From assembly GCF_001984175.1 (NCBI RefSeq), contig NZ_MTQP01000066.1, positions 372,001 to 436,000 of the forward strand: DNA of 64,000 bases, read 5' to 3'. How positions within the stretch are numbered: the first letter of the stretch is position 1; every line of letters begins with the position of its first letter. The position numbers were made by a program, and so were the translations under genes. Shown piece after piece: positions 51,306-58,304 of this stretch. Source of the stretch: Saccharothrix sp. ALI-22-I. GTDB lineage: Bacteria > Actinomycetota > Actinomycetes > Mycobacteriales > Pseudonocardiaceae. A model generated the notes under the pieces. That model was not told where the DNA came from, searched no databases, and saw nothing but the letters and a program-made list of their open reading frames with translations.

Positions 51306-51413
51306 GTGATCACCGACTCGGGCCGCTCTAAGGTCCGCCCGACGGTCGCCGGAGCGTTAACGGCGATAGCCAGAACCGGCGCGGGCATGACCCCCACCTG
51401 CTCCGCCAGGTAG
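51306..51413 (+). CDS. Candidate small ORF (35 residues)
   Basis: GTG 51306 with an AAGGAG site seven bases upstream; encodes a 35-residue peptide with a basic N-half (MITDSGRSKVRPTVAG) and a Gly/Thr-rich C-half ending TPTCSAR with one Cys. A 25-residue ORF (ATG 51254 to 51331) overlaps in another frame and could be a leader. No family is recognised. The 510-bp gap between the NYN gene and the MOSC gene otherwise shows nothing coding. Confidence 0.3.
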   Translation: MITDSGRSKVRPTVAGALTAIARTGAGMTPTCSAR

Positions 51414-51439
51414 TCCCCCGCGTTCGGCGAGTTCCTCAA

Positions 51440-51480
51440 GGGCCCGGTGTGGAGGCGCGACAAGCCTCCGCTCCGGGCCC
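51440..51480. terminator. Strong two-step hairpin
   Basis: GGGCCCGG (51440-51447) and GGAGGC (51451-51456) pair with GCCTCC (51464-51469) and CCGGGCCC (51473-51480), with a symmetric 3-nt internal bulge and 7-nt loop. It can end both the small rightward unit and the minus-strand MOSC gene. Confidence 0.8.
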
Positions 51481-51486
51481 CGCCTT

Positions 51487-52320
51487 TCACATTTCCGGGG
51501 CGCCCCAATCGGTGACGACCAGCTCGTCGCCGACGGTGAGCTTGCCGGGACGCAGCACGGCGAACTTGGTGCCGATCGCGACGCCACCGTCGGGTGCGCG
51601 GCGGTAGTCGGCGAGCGTGCGGAGCGGCTCCGGTCCCCTCTTCGTGCCGGTCTCCTGGTCGACCGTCGTGGTGACACAGCGGATCGCGAGCTTGGCGTAG
51701 CCGAGTTCGGTGTCACCGACGACGACCCGACGTGCTCCGTCCTCGCGGTGTGGCTCGGCCCAGCCGTCGATCACGATGTTGGGCCGGAAGCGGTTCATCG
51801 GCACCAGGTGGCCGCCCCGCTCGACGATCCGTTCGTTGAGGTGCCCGACCGAGGACGACGAGATGACGTGCACGGGGCAGCTGTCGGCGTAGGCCGAGGT
51901 GCCCGGCGTCAACCCGTCGGTGACGCGGTGCTGTTCCGGCGGTACCCGCACCAGTCGGCTCGGCACGCGCAGCACCTCGGTGATCCAGTCGGCGACGTCG
52001 TCACCCTGGTCGATGCCGTTGCAGACAGTGCCGAACAGCGTGACCTCACGGCGGGGAGCCGTCAGGTCCACGTCGACGTGAGCCTTACCGACACCGGAGG
52101 CGCGGAGGACGAGCTGGTCGCCGTCGGTGCTGATCTCGGGGCGGATCAGGGCCAACCTCGGATCGCGACGCTGGGTGCGGCAGGTCCCGCCCGGGCCGAC
52201 GATCATGAAACTGCGGTCGTGGGCCAGCCCTGCGGGAGTGAGCAACCCGTCGCGTACCGAAATGCCGGCGCAACTCTTGACCGGGTGGTAGTGCAGCTCG
52301 GTGATCGTGGCTCGATCCAT
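51487..52320 (-). CDS. MOSC domain-containing protein
   Basis: 277 residues from ATG 52320 (GTG 52329 would add three). N-terminal MOSC_N beta-barrel (ITELHYHPVKSCAGISVRDG, HDRSFMIVGPGG), then the MOSC domain with VHVISSSSVGHLN, NRFRPNIVIDG, and the conserved Cys in LAIRCVTTTVDQETG followed by DYRR. It resembles the C-terminal domain of molybdenum cofactor sulfurase and mARC-like proteins, which bind a sulfur- or Moco-containing ligand. No molybdopterin genes are nearby. Confidence 0.88.
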   Translation of the reverse strand: MDRATITELHYHPVKSCAGISVRDGLLTPAGLAHDRSFMIVGPGGTCRTQRRDPRLALIRPEISTDGDQLVLRASGVGKAHVDVDLTAPRREVTLFGTVCNGIDQGDDVADWITEVLRVPSRLVRVPPEQHRVTDGLTPGTSAYADSCPVHVISSSSVGHLNERIVERGGHLVPMNRFRPNIVIDGWAEPHREDGARRVVVGDTELGYAKLAIRCVTTTVDQETGTKRGPEPLRTLADYRRAPDGGVAIGTKFAVLRPGKLTVGDELVVTDWGAPEM

Positions 52321-52365
52321 GAACGCCACGCTAATACGTTCACCAAGCCATTCGATCGCGAACGG

Positions 52366-52704
52366 CTACACGGCAAGGACATCGAGGAAGTGCCGGGTGG
52401 GCCGGCGGCGGTCGGGCTGGACCCGGTCGGCGAGCACGCGCACCGCCGAGAGCGCCTCGGGCCGCCGCTGTTCCGGCGCCAGTGCCAGGGTCGCCGCCAG
52501 GATGCCCGCCACATCGGCGACCGCCAACAAAGCGACTGCCGACGGGACCGGCGCGGTCGGGAAACCGCTGAAGAACCGCGGATTGACCGCCGCACCAGCG
52601 GGTGTGGCACCGCCGGAGGTCTCCAGCGCGAGGCTCCGGCCGTCGGCCGACTCGTGCACGGCGGACGAACGGAGATAGGTGCAGGTCTGTGTCCAGGAAA
52701 TCAT
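52366..52704 (-). pseudogene. Truncated remnant of a SWIM zinc-finger-associated protein
   Basis: 112 codons from ATG 52704. The sequence TYLRSSAVHESADGRSLALE, then NPRFFSGFPTAPVPSAVALL and VADVAGILAATLAL, matches the N-terminal region of actinobacterial SWIM zinc-finger family proteins (which read TYLRPSxV, LALETSGG, PRFFxGF). The zinc-finger part and about two thirds of the expected length are absent; the frame stops beside the MOSC start. The MOSC gene is on the same strand downstream. The 377 bp to the MscS-like gene hold only a possible promoter. Confidence 0.5.
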
Positions 52705-53021
52705 CGCGGACAACCTACGACCGGGCACCGACAAAGATCGTGAAGTGGCGGCACCACCTCGCGTCGCCCTGCCACCCGCCCAAGTCGCACCCGACCGTCG
52801 AGAGCCCTCCTGATCGAGGCTGGAATCGCCCTGGCAACGCTCGCGCCGGCGCGTCCCGCCGGTTCTCACGACAACCCCCGGCCTTCAGCGTTGGGCAACC
52901 GTGCGGTGACTCAACGGAATTGACTTCAACCGTGATTCCAGGTGTAGCGGATTGCGACCAAGTGGTCACCAAGCGACGCTTGAACCTGCATAAACAGTGA
53001 ATCTGGCGCGGTTTACACCGT

Positions 53022-53048
53022 TTGTTCGACCCTGACCACGGGTATACG
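53022..53048 (+). promoter_or_regulatory. Possible promoter of the MscS-related gene
   Basis: TTGTTC (53022-53027) and TATACG (53043-53048) separated by 15 bp, 34 bp before ATG 53082. The spacing is short, so this is tentative. Confidence 0.35.
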
Positions 53049-53081
53049 GTCCCGACCGGCGCCGAGAGGGTGTGAATCTTC

Positions 53082-53939
53082 ATGAACATTCGTGACGCGT
53101 GGAACGACGTCATCCGAAACGTCGTTTTGTGGGCACCGAAAGTCGTCCTGTTCCTCGTCATCCTGATTATCGGTTGGTTGATCGCCGCGGCGTTGCGCAA
53201 AGTGGTCAACGCCGTCCTCGAACGCCTCCACTTCGACCGGGCGGTGGAGCGCGGTGGGGTGAAGCGGGCGCTGGAGCGGTCGCGCTACGACGCGAGCGGG
53301 CTGATCGCGACGCTCGTGTACTACGCGGTGCTGCTGATCACGCTGCAACTGGCGTTCGGCGTTTTCGGGCCGAACCCGGTCAGCGCGATCCTGACTTCCA
53401 TCGTGGCGTGGCTGCCCCGGGCGATCGTGGCCGTGGTCATCGTCGTGGTGGTCGCCGCGGTGGCCAACGCCGTCGGTGACCTCATGACGGGCGCGCTGGG
53501 CGGGCTGAGCTACGGGCGGTTCCTGTCCAGGCTGGTGCAGGGCGTCATCATCGCGTTGGGTGTGATCGCCGCGCTGAACCAGATCGGCGTCGCCACCACC
53601 GTCACCACGCCGGTGTTGATCGCGGTGCTGGCCACCGTGGGCGGTGTGATCGTGATCGGCGTCGGCGGCGGTCTGCTCCGCCCGATGCAGCAGCGGTGGG
53701 ACCGCTGGCTCAACCGCGCCGAGGCGGAGATCTCCGCCGTGCAGTCCGAGGCGTACCAGCGGGGTCGCGAGGACGCGATGCGCAGCCGCCAGGAGCGCGT
53801 CGGGGAACCTGCGGCCGACGAACCCGCGTGGCAGGAGTCGACGGCGTACCAGTCGGCGGGTCCGTCCACCAGGCCCGGTGCCGAGGGCGAGTTCGGTGAG
53901 CGGCGGACCCCGCCGCCCCGCGACAGGGGCCCGATGTGA
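53082..53939 (+). CDS. MscS-related / conserved TM-helix membrane protein
   Basis: 285 residues with about five hydrophobic helices in the first 200 (VVLFLVILIIGWLIAAALRK, ATLVYYAVLLITLQLAFGVF, AIVAVVIVVVVAAVANAV, QGVIIALGVIAAL, VLIAVLATVGGVIVIGVGGG). The first helix plus basic stretch (LIAAALRKVVNAVLERL) matches the TM-helix domain found in mechanosensitive-channel-like proteins. A cytoplasmic, glutamate/arginine-rich tail follows, with no MscS beta domain. It may form a small channel or scaffold in the membrane; mechanosensitivity is not shown. Confidence 0.8.
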   Translation: MNIRDAWNDVIRNVVLWAPKVVLFLVILIIGWLIAAALRKVVNAVLERLHFDRAVERGGVKRALERSRYDASGLIATLVYYAVLLITLQLAFGVFGPNPVSAILTSIVAWLPRAIVAVVIVVVVAAVANAVGDLMTGALGGLSYGRFLSRLVQGVIIALGVIAALNQIGVATTVTTPVLIAVLATVGGVIVIGVGGGLLRPMQQRWDRWLNRAEAEISAVQSEAYQRGREDAMRSRQERVGEPAADEPAWQESTAYQSAGPSTRPGAEGEFGERRTPPPRDRGPM

Positions 53940-53968
53940 AGCAGACGACCACGAGATGACCGGCACGG

Positions 53969-53994
53969 ACTCCCGGCCCCGTCGGGCCGGGAGT
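53969..53994. terminator. Terminator between MscS-related and kinase-like genes
   Basis: A perfect 11-bp stem, ACTCCCGGCCC (53969-53979) with GGGCCGGGAGT (53984-53994), loop CGTC. Confidence 0.78.
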
Positions 53995-54030
53995 TCGCCA
54001 CGCCGACGACGAGTGGCGTCCGGAGGTCGG

Positions 54031-56172
54031 TCAGTTCTTGCCGGTGAGGATGAAGCGGAGGTAGCGGCGGTAGGTGACGGGGCGGAACGCGTCGGCCTGG
54101 GCGCCGCCGTCGGCGGCGGCTTGTTGTGCGCGTTCGAGGACGACGGCGGCTTCGGCGACCGCGCGGTCGTGGTCGACGCGGATCTGGGCGGTGGCGGTGT
54201 TGGCGGCTTTCATCTCCTCCGCCAAGGCGGCCTGTTCGGCGCGCAGGGCCTCCTGCAACGGCCGGATCGCCGTCTCGGCTTCCGCCAGCACCTGCTTGTA
54301 CTCGGCGTCGAGCCTGATCTTCTCGGCGGTGGACCGGTCCTTGAGCCACCGCTGCGCGACGGGCGTCAACGACATCGGCTGATCGATCGCGGCCTGGGCG
54401 GTCAGGCGTTCACGCCATTGGTCGATGCGCCCCGCCTTCACCTCGCTGATCCCGATGACACGTACACCGCGGCCGTCGCCCCGGACGAAGACCGCCACGC
54501 GTTCGGGTCCTTGGTGCATGTCGTAGCGGACGCCGACGAAGTCCGCGGCGGTCCGGATGCCGACCGCTTCGAGGTTGGCGATCAGCCCCGGCCCCACACC
54601 GTCGATGACGGCGTTGCCGACCCGGAACTTCGCCAGCTGCGCGCGCACGTGTTCCTTCTGCCGCATGACCAGCAGCCGCTGCTCCTCCAGGTGCATCCAG
54701 GCCGCCGACGCCTGCCGCTCGCGGTCGATCCGGTCGAGTTGTTCCCTGACGGCCCGGTGGTGCGCCCCGAGGCGCTGGTTGTGCGCCTGCTGGAGGATGT
54801 GCCGCTGGTAGTCCTGCTCGGCCTTGGACTTCTCTGCCGCCTCGGCGATCCGCCGGGCCTGTTTCTCCAGCCGGGCGGCGCGGGCGGCGGCGGCCAGCCG
54901 GGCGCGGAGGAGCCGTTTGCGCTCGGCACGCGCGGCGCGGGCCGGTAATCGCTCGGGTTGGCGGCGGTAGCCCGACAACGTGAACGCCGTCCACGCCAGC
55001 ACCGCCGACACGTCGACGGCCGCGATCACCTCGTCCACGAAGATCGCCGCCGGCACGCCGAACGGCAGCGCCACCAGCAACGCCCAGGTCAGCACGGCCA
55101 GTGCGGGCGCACGCCGGCTGAACCGCACCAACGGCGGTGGCGCGGGCATGTGCGGCTGGACGCGTTCGACCATCCACGACGGCAGGGCGGCGTTGACCGG
55201 AACGGGCGCCTTGACCGGCCGCACGGCGTCGAGCGGCCCGAGTGGTTCGAGCGGCGGGGGTGCGGCGCGGTGGTGGAGCAGGATCTCCTGGAAGCGCTCG
55301 GCGAGTCCGCGCAGGCGCGCGTCCGGGTGACCGGTCAGGGTGGCCAGCCGGAAGGAGGCCGCCGGGTCGGCGAAGTCGGACTCGGCCAGGATCAGGTGCT
55401 CGGCGTCCTCGTCGCGCAGCTGCCGCCACAGCGCGGGGTCGGCCGCCAGGGCCACGAGTGACAGGTAGACGACCCAGGACGAGAACCGGTCGACCTCCGG
55501 GCCGAAGTCGGACGCCGTGCGGTCGGGCGACTGGTAGTTGCGGTGGCCGCTCTCGGCCGCGGGCAACCCGGCGAGCGCGGGGACGTACACGCCGTCGTAG
55601 TCGACCAGCTTCATCGAGCCGTCGGCGGTGATCAGGATGTTGCCGTGCTGGAGGTCGCCGTGCCCGACGCCCGCGGCGGCGAGTTCGGCGGTCAGGCTCG
55701 CGAACCGCGCGGCGGCGTCGGAGAGGGCGGCGGGGTCGTCGGTGTTCTGCTCGATCCAGCGGATCAGGCTGACGGCCTCCACCCACTCCATCCGCAGCAC
55801 GGGGTACCAGGTGCCCGCCACGAGGATGCCCTGGCCGACGTAGTCGAAGCCGACCGTCCAGTCGTCGTCCAGGCCCGCGAGGTGCTCGCCGACGGCGCGG
55901 TAGCGGGCCTCCTGCTCCCGCACCTCGCGGGTGAAGCACTTGACCGCGTAACGGGTGCCGTCGGCGACGGTCAGCGAGAAGACGCTGGCGAAGTTGCCGG
56001 AGATCGCACGGGGACGGCCCAACGCGTCGACGCGCACCTCGGCCCCGGCCAGGTCGGTGCCGCGGAAGCACAGCGCGGTGTTCTCCAGCGCCTCCACGTA
56101 GGCCGCGCCGGACGGGAACGAGCGGACGGGCTCGTCATCCGAGGTCCACGTGAACGACGGTGACGTCGTCAT
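54031..56172 (-). CDS. TerY-P-type kinase with transmembrane, coiled-coil and HhH segments
   Basis: 713 residues. The atypical kinase-like N-terminal domain (about 1-320) keeps the ATP lysine (RYAVKCFTREV, K78), catalytic GHGDLQHGN (H171, D173, N178) and metal-binding VDYDGVYVP (D191). Two close hydrophobic segments follow (ALAVLTWALLVALPFGVP; AVLAWTAFTL), then a long charged coiled coil (AERKRLLRARLAAAARAARLE and following). A helix-hairpin-helix (VIDGVGPGLIANLEAVGI) precedes a second charged region. This kinase with a C-terminal HhH, next to PP2C and vWA genes, is the described TerY-P triad layout. It overlaps the PP2C gene by 38 bp. Confidence 0.88.
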   Translation of the reverse strand: MTTSPSFTWTSDDEPVRSFPSGAAYVEALENTALCFRGTDLAGAEVRVDALGRPRAISGNFASVFSLTVADGTRYAVKCFTREVREQEARYRAVGEHLAGLDDDWTVGFDYVGQGILVAGTWYPVLRMEWVEAVSLIRWIEQNTDDPAALSDAAARFASLTAELAAAGVGHGDLQHGNILITADGSMKLVDYDGVYVPALAGLPAAESGHRNYQSPDRTASDFGPEVDRFSSWVVYLSLVALAADPALWRQLRDEDAEHLILAESDFADPAASFRLATLTGHPDARLRGLAERFQEILLHHRAAPPPLEPLGPLDAVRPVKAPVPVNAALPSWMVERVQPHMPAPPPLVRFSRRAPALAVLTWALLVALPFGVPAAIFVDEVIAAVDVSAVLAWTAFTLSGYRRQPERLPARAARAERKRLLRARLAAAARAARLEKQARRIAEAAEKSKAEQDYQRHILQQAHNQRLGAHHRAVREQLDRIDRERQASAAWMHLEEQRLLVMRQKEHVRAQLAKFRVGNAVIDGVGPGLIANLEAVGIRTAADFVGVRYDMHQGPERVAVFVRGDGRGVRVIGISEVKAGRIDQWRERLTAQAAIDQPMSLTPVAQRWLKDRSTAEKIRLDAEYKQVLAEAETAIRPLQEALRAEQAALAEEMKAANTATAQIRVDHDRAVAEAAVVLERAQQAAADGGAQADAFRPVTYRRYLRFILTGKN

Positions 56173-56935
56173 TGCGCATCAACCCCTCCCCCCGGGTCCG
56201 CTCCAACCACGCCGCGAACCGGTCGGGATCACCGGATCGCGTGAACTCGCACAGCACGTCCCACGGTTGGTTACCACGTTCGGCCTCGCGGAGGAACCAC
56301 GCGGCGAGCGCGTCGGTGCAGAGGAAGAACTGGTCGCCCCGCTCCGCACGGCCCGACACCGTCCGCACGTGCCGCGCCAGCAGCGCGTGGTCCCGGTTGA
56401 ACGCGTTGACCAGCCCCGGCGAGTTGTCGAACGCCTCCGACGACTCCACCGGGAACGCGCGCAGCAGCCGGTCGTCGCGGGTGTGGAACAGGCAGCTGTC
56501 GCCCAACGCGGCGACATCCCAGCTGGTCACACCCGACGAATCGGTGTCGAACCGGGCGGCGAGCACCGTGGCGTGCGGGCCGCGGTCCAGCTTGGGTTCC
56601 TCGTACCACGCGATCGGACGGCCGTTGGCCTCACGCTTGGCCACGTACTCGGCGAGCCACTCCCGCCAGGTGTCCCCGGCCTCCGCCAGGGCGGTCGCGA
56701 AGTGGTCGGCGTCCTTCAGCACGCACTCGTCGTCCTGGGCGGCGTCGATGACCGACCTCGTCAACAGGTCGGCCCACTCACCCGCGAGCAGGCTCTCCGA
56801 CGCCCCGTCGGCCACGGCCGCGAACACGGGTCCGGCGAGCCCCGCAGCGTCGGACGCGGGCAGGACGTGGGCGGCGTCCTCGCATTCCCGCAGTGAGTTG
56901 CCCTGCTTGGGCAGGCGGAGAGAGGAGGTGACCAT
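56135..56935 (-). CDS. PP2C-family Ser/Thr phosphatase (TerY-P triad)
   Basis: 266 residues from ATG 56935. Metal-binding acidic residues of PP2C are visible in VFAAVADGASESLLAGEWA, WDVAALGDSCLFH, FLCTDALAAWFL and LMRNDDVTVVHVD. The 38-bp overlap with the kinase gene downstream implies coupled expression of the antagonistic pair. It should dephosphorylate targets of that kinase. Confidence 0.9.
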   Translation of the reverse strand: MVTSSLRLPKQGNSLRECEDAAHVLPASDAAGLAGPVFAAVADGASESLLAGEWADLLTRSVIDAAQDDECVLKDADHFATALAEAGDTWREWLAEYVAKREANGRPIAWYEEPKLDRGPHATVLAARFDTDSSGVTSWDVAALGDSCLFHTRDDRLLRAFPVESSEAFDNSPGLVNAFNRDHALLARHVRTVSGRAERGDQFFLCTDALAAWFLREAERGNQPWDVLCEFTRSGDPDRFAAWLERTRGEGLMRNDDVTVVHVDLG

Positions 56936-56943
56936 GCCGCCGC

Positions 56944-57792
56944 TCAGCGCAGGTCCGTCGCGCGCGTTCCGATGTCCAGGAACTGGACGACCGAGGTGAT
57001 GTCCGCGTTGTAGACGAAACCGCGGGTCGTGTCGCCGACCATCACGCCCTGCTGCATCGCGTAGAAGCGCATGTGCGGCGGCAGGAGGCTGGACATGCCG
57101 AACAGGGTGCGCGCGTAGGCGTCGGGGAGCGCGGCGTCGGTGTCGGGGAACGTCACCGGGACCGCGTTGGTGGCCGAGACGTGCAGGTTGAACAGCAACG
57201 CCGCGCCGTCGGCGCTCACGTGCGTCTGCACGGCCCACGCGGCACTGACCGGGTCGCCGTCGGTGGACTCGCCGTCGGTCAGGTTCAGCACGATCGGCGG
57301 AAAGCCGTCCGGGTGCCGGGCCACCCACTCAGACACCAGCGACTCGGCCCGGGACAGCGCCCGGCACATCGGCGTGGCGCCGTTGGCCACCGGGTCCACC
57401 CAGACCGGGAACCGGGTGGTCGTCTCCACCAGCCCGCCGGCGCCGTCGGAGACCTTCTTGACCCGCTTCTCCACCCGCGCGGGCTTGTCCGCGACCTGGC
57501 TGAGCGGCACGAGGTCGCGTCCGGCGAGCGGCCCGGTGAACGCCGAGCCGACCGTGTGCCCGTACCCGATGACGGCGATGTGGAAGTAGTCGCGGACACC
57601 TTCCTCCTTCGCGCACTTCACGCTGAGCTCGGCGAGCAGCCGGTTGATGGCGTCGGCGACCACGTCCGACTTGCGCTGCTGCGCACCGCCCCCGATCGGG
57701 TCGGTCATCGACGCCGACTGGTCGACCAGGAACACGAAGCAGGACGGGTTGGCGCGACTGATCTCGGCCGAGTAAGTCACGTGAAGGTCCAC
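56944..57792 (-). CDS. vWA domain protein (TerY-like)
   Basis: 282 residues, one von Willebrand A domain with a complete MIDAS: VDQSASM (D24, S26, S28), NGATPMCRAL (Thr) and LNLTDGESTDGD (Asp). The insertion around YGHTVGSAFTGPLAGRDLV and the tail are typical of TerY-like proteins. It starts the three-gene set vWA, PP2C, kinase-HhH; eight bases separate it from the PP2C gene. In Ter systems this module is thought to couple metal/ligand binding to phosphorylation; no TerD genes are in the window. Confidence 0.9.
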   Translation of the reverse strand: MDLHVTYSAEISRANPSCFVFLVDQSASMTDPIGGGAQQRKSDVVADAINRLLAELSVKCAKEEGVRDYFHIAVIGYGHTVGSAFTGPLAGRDLVPLSQVADKPARVEKRVKKVSDGAGGLVETTTRFPVWVDPVANGATPMCRALSRAESLVSEWVARHPDGFPPIVLNLTDGESTDGDPVSAAWAVQTHVSADGAALLFNLHVSATNAVPVTFPDTDAALPDAYARTLFGMSSLLPPHMRFYAMQQGVMVGDTTRGFVYNADITSVVQFLDIGTRATDLR

Positions 57793-58304
57793 CTCTCACG
57801 CGATCACCCCGCCGCGGCACGGGGCGTGATCGCGCTGACTCGACAGGCACTGCGTTGCGGTGTCACCATTCGAACGCGCAGCGTGACCGAACGTATGAGG
57901 GCGTTCGGGAACCGCTGTGGATCACGCGAAGGTTAGCGCTTGTCGACAACAGGTGACGACCTGCCCACCGGGGTGGGCCGAGGCTTGCGGAAAGCCTTGC
58001 CCCGCAGTGACACCGGCTCCGGCTCCGAACGCCGTGAAGCCGGGCGGTCGCCATCAGTGTCGGGGGGACGGGTCGTCGTCCATCAGGCACCCCCGAAACG
58101 AACCGCGCGGGCCGAGAAGCCGCCTCGGGGCCGTTGGACCTCCACCGTCAACGGTCATCACCCACTCGCCCGCGTCCGAAGCAGTGACATCGTCTGCGCG
58201 GCATCGAAACGCACGCTGTAGGGATGCCGCGGAGTTCGATGGTGGCCGAACCGTTGTGGTCACACCCCTGCGGGGGCAGGTCGGTCGCACTACCGTTCGG
58301 TGGC
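57793..58304. other. 512-bp intergenic region without a supported gene
   Basis: It separates the divergent vWA and LuxR-type genes, so it should hold both promoters. A perfect 10-bp palindrome TTGTCGACAA lies at 57940-57949. Open frames here have no recognisable family and poor start sites, so none is called. Confidence 0.6.

Noticed and set aside
51242..51508. Minus-strand frame across the MOSC 3' end
   Set aside because: No ribosome site, overlaps a strong hairpin and reads as low-complexity sequence.
57793..58304. Small plus-strand frame ending near 58221
   Set aside because: No family, no ribosome site and a composition typical of non-coding high-GC DNA.
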